A stretch of 64,000 bases of DNA from Lacibacter cauensis (GTDB lineage Bacteria; Bacteroidota; Bacteroidia; Chitinophagales; Chitinophagaceae). The translations under genes were made by a program, and so were the position numbers. Position 1 is the stretch's first letter. Every line of letters starts with the position of its first letter. Below the pieces are notes generated by a model. It saw only the letters and a list, made by a program, of their open reading frames with translations, searched no databases and had not been told where the DNA came from. The stretch is from contig NZ_VLLE01000005.1 of assembly GCF_007830055.1 (NCBI RefSeq), forward strand, positions 124,001 to 188,000, in the 5' to 3' direction. This document shows positions 9,039-17,145 of the stretch, piece by piece.

Positions 9039-9596
9039 TTATTTCCACGTGCTTTTAAAGCCACGGGCATAATCATCAAAGCTTTGCACCCCGAATTTTT
9101 TCTCGGCAAAGTATTTTACAAGCATCTCCATTTCTTTTACTTCCAACATGCCTGAAATAGGCTGTGGTGCTTCGTTTTCACCCGGAATAATTACAGTTGT
9201 TGGATATGCCAGTTCGCCATTAGTGAGCATCAGGGCTATTTCATTGGTTTTATAAGACGGGTTGAACTTATATGTTTTGCCTTTCCATTGAACATCTGCT
9301 TTTGTTTCGGCATTTAGTTTAACCAGGTAGAAATTGCTGTTGAGATATTCAATTAATTGTTTATTGCTATATGTTTTTTTATCCATCACCTTGCACCAGC
9401 CGCACCAATCGGTATACAGGTCAATCAACACCGGGCGTGGAGCGGTTTTCAACTTTTGTTCTGCTTCTTCCATACTTATCCATTGCAGCTTTTCTTTAGG
9501 CGGATGATAGAGAAATGAACTGATGGAAATAAACAGAACGGTCAGGCTAAAATAAAAAGACAACTTTTGCATGCTATTTTTGTTAATCTTATTCAT
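9039..9596 (-). CDS. Secreted thioredoxin-fold protein
   Basis: A 185-residue protein with an N-terminal hydrophobic signal (about residues 9-30) and a thioredoxin fold carrying the active-site WCGWC, followed by KVMDKKTY. This matches the Thioredoxin_7/DUF255-like group of periplasmic disulphide reductases. Later blocks (GELAYPTTVIIP) contain the cis-proline (YPT). It probably keeps exported proteins reduced or serves cytochrome maturation; the partner is unknown. Met1 or Met9 could start it. It is divergent from ubiX, with only 14 nt between the starts, so the promoters overlap. A paralogue with the same WCGWC lies at 60745. Confidence 0.85.
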   Translation of the reverse strand: MNKINKNSMQKLSFYFSLTVLFISISSFLYHPPKEKLQWISMEEAEQKLKTAPRPVLIDLYTDWCGWCKVMDKKTYSNKQLIEYLNSNFYLVKLNAETKADVQWKGKTYKFNPSYKTNEIALMLTNGELAYPTTVIIPGENEAPQPISGMLEVKEMEMLVKYFAEKKFGVQSFDDYARGFKSTWK

Positions 9597-9610
9597 TTAA
9601 ACGTTGATAC

Positions 9611-10177
9611 GTGCATAAAATTGTTGTTTCAGTTACCGGTGCCAGTGGTTCTATCTATGCGAAACTCCTGTTGGAGAAACTTGCTGCAGTTAAAGAGCAG
9701 TGGACAGAAGTGGCTTTGGTAATGACGGAAAATGCAAAAGAGGTTTGGCGCACCGAACTGCAGGATGAGTCGTACAAACACCTTCCGTTTCGAATTTATT
9801 CTACAATGGATTTTCATGCACCATTTGCTTCCGGCTCGGGACAGTTTAATACCATGATTATTATTCCCTGCAGTATGGGTACATTGGGACGTATTGCAAC
9901 CGGTGTTTCCAATGATTTAATTACCCGTGCAGCTGATGTAGTGTTGAAGGAAAGAAGAAAACTGATTTGTGTGGTGCGTGATACACCGTATAACCTGATT
10001 CATATCCGCAATATGGAAACAGTTACACTGGCGGGTGGTATTATTTGCCCGGCTACACCCAGTTTTTACAGCGTACCAAAAACCATTGAAGAAGTAGCAG
10101 CTACCGTTGTTGATCGTGTGTTGGATCTTGCAGGAATTAATGTGAAAACATTTCGTTGGGGAAATGAGGAGAAATGA
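9611..10177 (+). CDS. ubiX: Flavin prenyltransferase UbiX (GTG start)
   Basis: A 188-residue UbiX/Pad1 protein that prenylates FMN to make prenyl-FMN for UbiD-type decarboxylases. Visible family blocks are VTGASGSIYA (flavin binding, residues 7-16), IIIPCSMGTLGRIATGVSNDLI, and DVVLKERRKLICVVRDTP. No ATG precedes the conserved N-terminus, so translation begins at the GTG at 9611. The partner decarboxylase is not in the window. In Bacteroidota it usually supports menaquinone-type quinone synthesis or aromatic acid decarboxylation. Confidence 0.95.
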   Translation: MHKIVVSVTGASGSIYAKLLLEKLAAVKEQWTEVALVMTENAKEVWRTELQDESYKHLPFRIYSTMDFHAPFASGSGQFNTMIIIPCSMGTLGRIATGVSNDLITRAADVVLKERRKLICVVRDTPYNLIHIRNMETVTLAGGIICPATPSFYSVPKTIEEVAATVVDRVLDLAGINVKTFRWGNEEK

Positions 10178-10195
10178 GTGATGAATGATGAGTGA

Positions 10196-10480
10196 TCAGT
10201 CTCCACCATCGCCGCCGCCATCACTACCTCCGTCGCCATCACTTCCTGCATCTCCATCGTTGTTATTATCATCATCAGCATCATTTTCATCGTCGTGATC
10301 CTGTTCATGATGATCGCCGCTGCTGGCCGGATCTGAATAAGCATTACTCATATAGGTTCCGCCATCACCACTATAATTCCTGTTATTCGATTCGCTGCTT
10401 TGAAATGGAGTATCCCTGTTTCTGCGATAGCTGAGAAACGCAATGGTTAAAACGATAGCTAGAATAATGCCGATCCACAT
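10196..10480 (-). CDS. Small membrane protein with extremely acidic Asp/Gly tail
   Basis: A 94-residue protein. Residues 2-17 (WIGIILAIVLTIAFL) are one membrane helix. A short basic step (YRRNR) follows, which by the positive-inside rule puts the C-terminus in the cytoplasm. The last 40 residues are almost only Asp, Asn, Gly and Ser (DDENDADDDNNND, GDGGSDGGGDGGD). The tail could bind divalent metal, but this is inference. It starts 6 nt after the metallo-hydrolase stop and is surely in the same operon. The opposite strand encodes a His-rich frame, which I treat as its shadow. Confidence 0.65.
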   Translation of the reverse strand: MWIGIILAIVLTIAFLSYRRNRDTPFQSSESNNRNYSGDGGTYMSNAYSDPASSGDHHEQDHDDENDADDDNNNDGDAGSDGDGGSDGGGDGGD

Positions 10481-10486
10481 GTGTAT

Positions 10487-11383
10487 TTATTTTGCAGTCA
10501 GTTCATCGTACACAGCTACCAGCGAACGTTGAATGCCTTCGCCCACCCATTCAGTTACGCCGGGTATCGCTTTATTTTTAAGGAAGTCTTCTTTGCTTGT
10601 TCCTGCTTTTACTTCTTTTTCACCAAAGGCCATCAATTTTTCAAAGTAGTGCTGCATGGCTTTAATGTCGTCCATCTTGCCGTATACTTCAAAACCTTCC
10701 GATGCATGACCGTACACAAACGTTGTTTTCTTGCTGAAATGTTTGGTTGTTTTTTCAAGCACTGCAATCCAGTTTTTAATGGAAGCACCGGCTGTACGAT
10801 CGATATACGGATAGCGGCGGTTGTTGATGAGGTCGCCCATGTGCACAATATCTGCATGTTCAAAATGGATCAATGCATCGCCATCGGTATGTGCAGCACC
10901 AAAGTAGTGCAGCGTAATTTTTTCGCTACCAACTTTCTGGCTCCAGGTAGTACCAAAGGTTTGATCGGGGTATAACTGTTTGTCTTCGCTTTTGCTTTGC
11001 TGTGCTACACGTTCCTGGTTGGCTTTTGAATTTTCATGCGCCAGCACATGTTCTACGATTCCTTTAAATGAAATATTACCGCTGCTATGATCGCCGTGGT
11101 GATGCGTATTGATGAGCAGCTTAAACGGTTTTTCTGAACGGGTTTTTAATTCGTCGATGAGGTGTTTGCTCTGATCGGGGAACTGCGTATCAACCACCAC
11201 AATTCCTTCTTTGCTCAAGTAAAACAAAATAGTACCACCACGTTCGGTAAACACACCAATCTCATCGGTCAACATTTTTATTTTCCATGCAGGTTGCTGA
11301 AACAGTTGTGCCAACAAATTTTGCTGTACAGCTAAAGCTCCAAATGTAAGTGCGGATGTTTGCAGGAAATGTTTACGGTTCAT
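10487..11383 (-). CDS. MBL-fold metallo-hydrolase, exported
   Basis: A 298-residue metallo-beta-lactamase fold protein. The zinc ligands are visible: THHHGDHSSG (HxHxDH), GAAHTDGD (third His), HMGD (bridging Asp) and GHA near the end. An export signal (KHFLQTSALTFGALAVQQ) precedes it. The family resembles quinoprotein-relay-associated or subclass B-like hydrolases; antibiotic resistance is not implied. The start is set at the ATG at 11383, since the upstream extension overlaps the MFS gene and lacks family character. It lies in the minus-strand run folK, dNK, MFS, this gene, acidic protein. Confidence 0.88.
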   Translation of the reverse strand: MNRKHFLQTSALTFGALAVQQNLLAQLFQQPAWKIKMLTDEIGVFTERGGTILFYLSKEGIVVVDTQFPDQSKHLIDELKTRSEKPFKLLINTHHHGDHSSGNISFKGIVEHVLAHENSKANQERVAQQSKSEDKQLYPDQTFGTTWSQKVGSEKITLHYFGAAHTDGDALIHFEHADIVHMGDLINNRRYPYIDRTAGASIKNWIAVLEKTTKHFSKKTTFVYGHASEGFEVYGKMDDIKAMQHYFEKLMAFGEKEVKAGTSKEDFLKNKAIPGVTEWVGEGIQRSLVAVYDELTAK

Positions 11384-11474
11384 ACAGTTTCGTTTGTACT
11401 TGTAAAATAAACAATTGACTGTTTTGTTTACAAGTCCTTCCTGAATCTGCTGATAATTTGGATGAATGGTAAAA

Positions 11475-12710
11475 TTAATATTCCAGCTTGCGCAGACTGG
11501 GTGCCTTGAACCAGGTAATGGTAACAACAAGTAATGTCATGCAGCCGCCAAAAATAACCGAAGGTACTGTGCCTAAGAGCGAGGCAGCTGTGCCACTTTC
11601 AAACTGTCCGAGTTCGTTGCTGCTGTTAATGAAGATGGAGCTTACACTGCTTACACGTCCACGCATTTCATCGGGTACAAAAAGTTGTAACACTGTACCT
11701 CGAATGATCACACTTACACCATCGAACAAACCACTTACAAACAACGCTGCAAAACTCAGCCAGAAATTCTGCGATAAGGCAAATGCAAGAATGCAAAGTC
11801 CAAAGCCTCCCACAACGTAAAAGAGTTTTTGTCCCTGTTTATTTTTCATCGGTTTCCATGTCAATGCAGCAATTGCAATAAAATTGCCGAGATAAGTTGC
11901 TGCTGTTAACCAACCCAAACCTTCGGGACCAATATGTAGAATGTCTTTTGCAAAAACAGGAAGCAATGCCGTTACGCCACCAAACAAAACAGCAAACATA
12001 TCCAGCGTCATCGAACCCAGTAATGCTTTTTCTGTAAGAATAAAATGGATGCCTTCTTTTACACTTTCCCAGGTACGTGTATTGCCCGGTTTAAGCAATA
12101 CCGGTTTTTGTTTTACGTTCTGCATACAAAACACCGCAATCAATACCAATGATGATACAACGGTGAATGCTACTGTTACATTCGTATAACCCATGAGCAA
12201 ACCTGCTGCACCGGGACCAATTACTGCAGCCAGCAGCCATGCCATGCTGTTAATCGAAGTTGCTCTCACCAACTGTGTTGGAAAAACCAACTGCGAAAGA
12301 AAAGCACTGAAGGCAGGACTGCTGAATGCACGTACAGCGCCTGTGGCTGCTACCAATGCATAAATACTCCATTGCACAACTGTTGCAGAAGTAGAGCTGA
12401 TAAAATAATCGGAAGTAACCAGCAACATGCCCAGCATAATAAACAGGTACAACAACATACAAATGCTGATAAGCCGTTGTTTATTGCTGCGATCGATTTT
12501 TACACCGGCAGGTAATGCTAATAAAATAGCCGGAATTACTTCTGATAAACCCAATACACCCAACGATAATTTACTGCCGGTTACTTCGTACAGTTTCCAG
12601 CCAAGTAATACCGGCGTCATGCGTAAACCTGCCAGAAAAATTAAACGGGCTGTAACATACCATGCAAACTCATTATTCAATAAAAAGGGTTGCTTCTTAT
12701 GTTCACTCAT
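11475..12710 (-). CDS. MFS transporter (EntS-like exporter group)
   Basis: A 411-residue major facilitator with about 12 membrane helices. The N-terminal block LLNNEFAWYVTARLIFLAG and the A-like loop PAGVKIDRSNKQRL, plus FVPDEMRGRVSSVSSIFINSSNELG in the second half, are typical of the MFS_3/enterobactin-exporter (EntS) group of proton-coupled efflux proteins. The substrate is unknown. Its ATG overlaps the stop of the deoxynucleoside kinase gene by 4 nt (ATGA), so the two are translationally coupled, although no functional link is obvious. Confidence 0.88.
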   Translation of the reverse strand: MSEHKKQPFLLNNEFAWYVTARLIFLAGLRMTPVLLGWKLYEVTGSKLSLGVLGLSEVIPAILLALPAGVKIDRSNKQRLISICMLLYLFIMLGMLLVTSDYFISSTSATVVQWSIYALVAATGAVRAFSSPAFSAFLSQLVFPTQLVRATSINSMAWLLAAVIGPGAAGLLMGYTNVTVAFTVVSSLVLIAVFCMQNVKQKPVLLKPGNTRTWESVKEGIHFILTEKALLGSMTLDMFAVLFGGVTALLPVFAKDILHIGPEGLGWLTAATYLGNFIAIAALTWKPMKNKQGQKLFYVVGGFGLCILAFALSQNFWLSFAALFVSGLFDGVSVIIRGTVLQLFVPDEMRGRVSSVSSIFINSSNELGQFESGTAASLLGTVPSVIFGGCMTLLVVTITWFKAPSLRKLEY

Positions 12711-13339
12711 GGTAATGTAATATAGTGTTGACCTTGCTCGTACTCTTTATCCAATGCATCGATAATTACCTGTAAGTGTTTTTCATTGCCGAGGAAGTCG
12801 GCATTACTGGCATCAACAAACAAGGTTTTAATGTTGTGCTGTTTGATGTATTGCGTATAGGTTTCCTGTATGCTGAACAGGTATTCATCGGCAATCTGCT
12901 GCTCGTAACTGCGGTTGCGTTTACGGATGTTTTGCTGCAGACGGGATACCGGCGAATGTAAATAAATCAACAGTTCCGGTTGTACCAGCTGCTGGTGAAT
13001 GATATCGAAGAGGTTTTGATACAGCCTGAACTCATCTGCAGGCAAATTCACTTTCGCAAACAACAGGCATTTGGTAAACAGGTAATCCGAAATAGTAATG
13101 GAGTTAAAAAGATCCTGTGTGTGCAGTAATTCTTTTAGTTGTTTATAACGCTCGGCCATAAAAAACAGCTCCAGCGGAAACGCAAACTGCTGCGGATTTT
13201 CGTAAAACTTTGGCAGAAAAGGATTGTCGGCAAACTCTTCCAGTATCAGTCGTGCATTATAATGTTTGCTCAGTAAATGTGCCAGCGTTGTTTTGCCTGC
13301 ACCAATATTCCCCTCGATTGTAACAAAATTGTACTTCAT
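12707..13339 (-). CDS. Deoxynucleoside kinase family protein
   Basis: A 210-residue kinase of the dNK/dGK-dCK family. The P-loop GNIGAGKTT sits at residues 10-18, EEFADNPFLPKFYE is the substrate-binding DE block, and RKRNRSYEQQIADEYL is the LID with its arginines. It phosphorylates a deoxynucleoside for salvage; which base cannot be read from the sequence. It lies downstream of folK on the same strand (126-nt gap) and is coupled to the MFS gene. A TTAATTTG sequence, one base from the -7 consensus, lies 7 nt before its ATG. Confidence 0.92.
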   Translation of the reverse strand: MKYNFVTIEGNIGAGKTTLAHLLSKHYNARLILEEFADNPFLPKFYENPQQFAFPLELFFMAERYKQLKELLHTQDLFNSITISDYLFTKCLLFAKVNLPADEFRLYQNLFDIIHQQLVQPELLIYLHSPVSRLQQNIRKRNRSYEQQIADEYLFSIQETYTQYIKQHNIKTLFVDASNADFLGNEKHLQVIIDALDKEYEQGQHYITLP

Positions 13340-13465
13340 CCGGCGGCAAATTAAAACATGCTGCGAATTTGAAAGCTGAACTTATTCAGTTTGTGGAAAA
13401 GTACCCGTTTAAAAGCCTGACCACTGTTTGACTCAAATAGATTTACGATGATGGAGCGGCCTGAC

Positions 13466-13957
13466 TTAATTCAGCTTCTTTACCGGCAACAGATCGGCAC
13501 ATTCTTTTAATAAGGTGCCAATGGTTTTCCTGTATACCGGGTGAAGTTTACGTTCTCCCAGTTCGGCCAAAGGAATCAATACAAAACGCCTGTCTTGTAT
13601 AGCTGGGTGGGGCAGGGTTACTTTCGGTGAGTGGTAGACGAGGTTATCGTAAAATAAAATATCGAGGTCGATGGTGCGTGGTCCATATTTTTCGGTGCGG
13701 ATGCGACCCAGCTCCAGTTCTATGTTCAAGAGCTCCTGCATTAATTCATCGGGCGAAAGTTGTGTATGAATTACGATTACCTGGTTGAGAAAAGAAGCCT
13801 GTTTGGTATTGCCCCAGGCTGCTGTTTCGTACACGGATGATGATGCTTTTACAGGGCTGCCACAGCGAAGCTGTATTGCTTTGGTTGCTTTCTTCAGGTA
13901 CTGTTTTCGTTGCCCTTGGTTGCTGCCCAGTAAAATGTACGACACATGATAAGCCAT
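13466..13957 (-). CDS. folK: 2-amino-4-hydroxy-6-hydroxymethyldihydropteridine diphosphokinase
   Basis: A 163-residue HPPK that transfers pyrophosphate from ATP to the pterin in folate synthesis. It shows the N-terminal ILLGSNQGQR, the central SSVYETAAWG and the signature GPRTIDLDILFY (about residues 96-107). Length is typical for a stand-alone enzyme. It is divergent from the ABC-2 permease with 62 nt between starts. A -7-like TATTTTTA lies 4 nt before the ATG. Confidence 0.96.
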   Translation of the reverse strand: MAYHVSYILLGSNQGQRKQYLKKATKAIQLRCGSPVKASSSVYETAAWGNTKQASFLNQVIVIHTQLSPDELMQELLNIELELGRIRTEKYGPRTIDLDILFYDNLVYHSPKVTLPHPAIQDRRFVLIPLAELGERKLHPVYRKTIGTLLKECADLLPVKKLN

Positions 13958-13961
13958 GCTG

Positions 13962-13969
13962 TAAAAATA
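13962..13969 (-). promoter_or_regulatory. -7-like element 4 nt before folK
   Basis: On the minus strand TATTTTTA (seven of eight consensus bases) is followed by CAGC and the folK ATG. This has the same geometry as the YkgJ and ABC permease promoters. Confidence 0.45.
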
Positions 13970-14007
13970 GGGCAGTAAAAAGTTTTCAGCACAACTGCAT
14001 AAACAAA

Positions 14008-14015
14008 TAGCTTTG
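14008..14015 (+). promoter_or_regulatory. -7 element 4 nt before the ABC-2 permease start
   Basis: TAGCTTTG fits TAnnTTTG exactly and is followed by CGAC and the ATG at 14020. A TTTT at 13983-13986, 21 nt upstream, is a weak -33 candidate. Confidence 0.6.
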
Positions 14016-14019
14016 CGAC

Positions 14020-15126
14020 ATGAGTACTAACTACAGCCAGTGGAAAGCGATGCTGGCTATTTCCAAAGCAAGCTTCCGGGCAATTTTCCGCAGTCCATCT
14101 GCAGTTATATTCAGTTTTGCCTTTCCGCTCATATTTATACTGGTGTTTGGTTTTATTGGCGGCGGCAGTCCAACTGTTCGTATCGGGTTTACCAAAACAA
14201 CCGATACCACCCAACGCAATGCTGTTTACCAGCAATTGTCGAAATACAAAACCATCCGTATTGTTGAAAAGAGTGAAGAGGAACTGAAGAACGATCTGTC
14301 GAAAGGACGAATTACTGCACTCATTGATATGCAGCCGAATAAAACAGATACGTTTCCGTTGTACAACATCAGCATCCAGACATCTACAGCAAGTGTAGAC
14401 CGGTTGGCCATTCTTCAGTCGACTTTAAAAGATATCATCGTTAACATCGATCGCAGGGCTGCACCCGATGCTCCTACCTATGCAAAAATTGAACTGCCTC
14501 CACCAATGCCCGGCAGAGTGTATAAAACCATCGATTTTATTTTGCCCGGCCAGTTGGGATTCTCTTTATTAAGTGCCGGTGTGTTTGGTGTAGCTTTTTT
14601 GTTTTTTAATCTGCGTCAACAATTGGTGTTGAAACGCTTTTTTGCAACACCTATTAAGCGTGGCTATATTTTGTTTGGCGAAGGCATCAGCCGTGTATTG
14701 TTCCAGCTCATTACAGCTGTTGTCATTCTGCTCATCGGCCGTTTTGTATTTGGATTTACATTGGTGCATGGTGCTGTTACGTTTATTGAATTGCTGTTGC
14801 TGAGTTTGGTTGGGTTGATTGTATTCATGGGCTTTGGGTTTATTGTTAGTGGCTTGGCAAAAAACGAAAGCACCATACCGCCGTTTGCCAATATGTTCAC
14901 ATTGCCACAGTTTTTATTGGCAGGCACCTTCTTTTCCATTGATACGTTTCCGAAATGGTTACAACCCATTTGTCGTATACTTCCATTAACGCACTTAAAC
15001 GATGCCATGCGTAATATTGCGTTTGAGGGCAGTCATTTAATTGATTGCGGAAAACAGTTAGGTATACTCGGTATTTGGGGTGTTGTGTTGTATGCTGTTG
15101 CCATTAAAGTTTTTAAATGGGAATGA
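14020..15126 (+). CDS. ABC-2 type transporter permease
   Basis: A 368-residue membrane protein of the ABC-2/YhhJ type. One helix near the N-terminus (about 27-48) is followed by a periplasmic domain of about 125 residues (VEKSEEELKNDLSKGRITALIDM is a family-type segment), then five helices from about residue 180 on. The loop NLRQQLVLKRFFATPIKRG marks the coupling region, and LPLTHLNDAMRNIAFEG closes the fold. Such permeases export drugs, lipids or polymers. No ATPase gene is adjacent, so its ATP-binding partner must be encoded elsewhere. Confidence 0.9.
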   Translation: MSTNYSQWKAMLAISKASFRAIFRSPSAVIFSFAFPLIFILVFGFIGGGSPTVRIGFTKTTDTTQRNAVYQQLSKYKTIRIVEKSEEELKNDLSKGRITALIDMQPNKTDTFPLYNISIQTSTASVDRLAILQSTLKDIIVNIDRRAAPDAPTYAKIELPPPMPGRVYKTIDFILPGQLGFSLLSAGVFGVAFLFFNLRQQLVLKRFFATPIKRGYILFGEGISRVLFQLITAVVILLIGRFVFGFTLVHGAVTFIELLLLSLVGLIVFMGFGFIVSGLAKNESTIPPFANMFTLPQFLLAGTFFSIDTFPKWLQPICRILPLTHLNDAMRNIAFEGSHLIDCGKQLGILGIWGVVLYAVAIKVFKWE

Positions 15127-15234
15127 TGTAAGATGTCTGATTTATGATGTCTGATGTAGGAGGTAAGAAGTAAGAAGTAAGATGTAAGGGGACGTCAACT
15201 ATGAACTATAAACCATGAACTATCAACTTTTTCT
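15127..15234. repeat. Low-complexity intergenic word region with tandem heptamers
   Basis: The gap between the permease and the SRPBCC gene holds four tandem heptamers, GTAAGAA, GTAAGAA, GTAAGAT and GTAAGGG (15163-15190). They are flanked upstream by repeated GATGTCTGAT-like words and downstream by two ATGAACTAT words (15201-15209 and 15215-15223). No gene or hairpin terminator is evident in it. Confidence 0.85.
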
Positions 15235-15801
15235 ATGCGTTTAATAAAAATGTTTTTGTTTGTATTGGTGGGGCTGTTTGCAGTTATCACCATCATTGGT
15301 TTGCTGATACCTTCGAGTGTAAAAATATCGAGAGGGATTATTGTTAATATGGACAGCAGCAATGTGTACAAAGAGTTGAGCGATGTAAAAGGCTGGAATC
15401 AGTGGCTGCCATGGATTACTGCCGATAGTGGCGCCATTGTGCAAACCTCTGCTGTAACCAATGCTCCCGGTGCTTATTTCAAATGGAAAGGAGTAAAGCT
15501 TAAAAGTGAAGGTAAACTCACCGTACAATCCATTAAGCCCGATGAAATTATTGTACTGCATGAAATAAAAGATATGAATACATCCGAAGGCGGCTTTCGT
15601 ATCAGGAGCATCAGCAGCAATACAACAGAAGTGCTTTGGTATATGGAATACAAATTGAAATGGTATCCATGGGAGCGTTTCTTTGGCATCTTCATCGATC
15701 GGCTGATTGGCTCTGCATTTGAACAGGGGCTCGAAAAATTCCGCAGCTACACCGAACAGAAATACAGCAGCTCAACTGCAGTAGTTACCAGGGAAAACTG
15801 A
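15235..15801 (+). CDS. SRPBCC (START-like) family protein, membrane anchored
   Basis: A 188-residue protein with an N-terminal membrane helix (about 5-24) followed by a polyketide-cyclase/START-like domain. KELSDVKGWNQWLPWI, FKWKG and TTEVLWYMEYKLKWYP are characteristic segments of the SRPBCC fold, which binds hydrophobic ligands. The domain should face the periplasm. Its 3' end overlaps the convergent anmK gene by 17 nt (15785-15801). Ligand unknown. Confidence 0.8.
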   Translation: MRLIKMFLFVLVGLFAVITIIGLLIPSSVKISRGIIVNMDSSNVYKELSDVKGWNQWLPWITADSGAIVQTSAVTNAPGAYFKWKGVKLKSEGKLTVQSIKPDEIIVLHEIKDMNTSEGGFRIRSISSNTTEVLWYMEYKLKWYPWERFFGIFIDRLIGSAFEQGLEKFRSYTEQKYSSSTAVVTREN

Positions 15802-16987
15802 TCTTGCCCATTGTAACAGACGGAATGCCTTTTAATGTTTTTCCAAATTCAATAGTACCGCCTGTAATACATTCATTGGCGAGTATGGCAAACAATACAG
15901 CTTCTTTTGCATCGGGGTTAATGCCCAACTCACTTGTTAATTTGATGGGTACACCCGGCAACAAAATTTTTATACGATCCATCAATAACGGATTGTGCAT
16001 ACCACCACCACTTGCATACAGTACAAAGTTGCTGTTGCCCTGCATGGTTTTTTGTACAGCTTCTGCAATGGTTTCAGCTGAAAATAAATTGAGGGTGGTC
16101 ATAGCATCGGCAGCGCTGATGGTTTCAATGCCTGCTTTTTGTTTAGCAGCTTCGAGGTAAGTAAGATTAAATAATTCTGGGCCTGTTGTTTTTGGAAAAT
16201 CCTGTTCAAAAAACGGATGATCTTTCAACGCTTTCAATAAAGCTTCCTGTACTGTTCCTTGTCGTGCAAGAGCAGCATCATCATCAAAATATTTTCCGGG
16301 TATTTCCTGTTGAACCAAGGCATCCATCATAGTATTGCCGGGTCCGGTATCGGTACTGAAGATTTTATTCGCATCCATCGAACCGGGCAAAAAGGTAAAG
16401 TTGGCAATACCGCCCATGTTCAGCATAATGCGGTCTTCGCCTTTCTTCGTAAAAATAAAATAATCACCGTACACGGCGAGTGGTGCGCCTTCGCCACCTG
16501 CCGCAATATGTTTTTGCCTGAAATCGCTGATTGTAATAATGCCGGTATCAACCGCCATATGATCGCCATCGCCGATTTGCAACGTTGCATTGCTGAATTT
16601 TTCTTGCTGGTGCAATGCTTTTGGTGCATGGTAAATGGTTTGGCCATGGCTGGCAATCAAATCAACTTCTTCTTTTGCAATCCCCTGTTTGGTTAAGAAG
16701 GTATTGATCATGGCTGCCTGTTGTTGTGCAACCCATGGATTGAGCAGGCATAATTTTTCAAGATCAACTTCTTTTTTAGAGAACACCGATTTGATCTCGG
16801 CTTTAAAATCTGCATCGTAAGCAATGGTTTCAAATGCAAGCAGCTCAATATTGGTCTCGTGCCCTTCGCCGGTAATACGGCAATAAGCAATGTCTAAACC
16901 ATCAACCGAAGTGCCGCTCATTAAACCAATAATATGGCGTTGCTTTTTTTGCGCAATAGCTGTAAGAGCCTGCATATTCCTGTTCAT
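15785..16987 (-). CDS. anmK: Anhydro-N-acetylmuramic acid kinase
   Basis: A 400-residue AnmK, which opens the anhydro ring and phosphorylates anhydro-MurNAc to MurNAc-6-phosphate in peptidoglycan recycling. It is recognised by GLMSGTSVDGLD (about residues 21-32), ASHGQTIYH, QIGDGDHMAVDTG, NMGGIANFT and STDTGPGNTMMD. Length is somewhat above the E. coli enzyme. A -7-like TATATTTA lies 4 nt before its ATG. It is divergent from the DeoR regulator and SusC/D genes (158 nt between starts). Confidence 0.95.
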   Translation of the reverse strand: MNRNMQALTAIAQKKQRHIIGLMSGTSVDGLDIAYCRITGEGHETNIELLAFETIAYDADFKAEIKSVFSKKEVDLEKLCLLNPWVAQQQAAMINTFLTKQGIAKEEVDLIASHGQTIYHAPKALHQQEKFSNATLQIGDGDHMAVDTGIITISDFRQKHIAAGGEGAPLAVYGDYFIFTKKGEDRIMLNMGGIANFTFLPGSMDANKIFSTDTGPGNTMMDALVQQEIPGKYFDDDAALARQGTVQEALLKALKDHPFFEQDFPKTTGPELFNLTYLEAAKQKAGIETISAADAMTTLNLFSAETIAEAVQKTMQGNSNFVLYASGGGMHNPLLMDRIKILLPGVPIKLTSELGINPDAKEAVLFAILANECITGGTIEFGKTLKGIPSVTMGKISFPW

Positions 16988-16991
16988 GCAT

Positions 16992-16999
16992 TAAATATA
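16992..16999 (-). promoter_or_regulatory. -7-like element 4 nt before anmK
   Basis: On the minus strand TATATTTA (seven of eight consensus bases) is followed by ATGC and the ATG at 16987, the same geometry as several other genes here. Confidence 0.4.
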
Positions 17000-17145
17000 G
17001 TAAATGCCCGAATTTGCGACGTATCTGAATTTTAAATGCAGATTTATGCCGTTCGTGCAGAAAAAAGCTGCATTTTTTTGCGGGATTTTTTAAACTTTAG
17101 TATTTTTCAGTTGTATTTTATAAACGATTAACAGCCAAAACCAGC

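Noticed and set aside
10192-10434. His-rich plus-strand frame opposite the acidic small protein
   Set aside because: It is the complement of Asp/Gly codons (GAT/GGT give ATC/ACC-type triplets). The minus-strand frame has a proper membrane helix and 6-nt operon spacing.
10487-11383. Metallo-beta-lactamase fold protein as an antibiotic resistance gene
   Set aside because: Fold and zinc motif are shared by many hydrolases; the context (MFS, acidic protein) and sequence give no support for beta-lactam hydrolysis.
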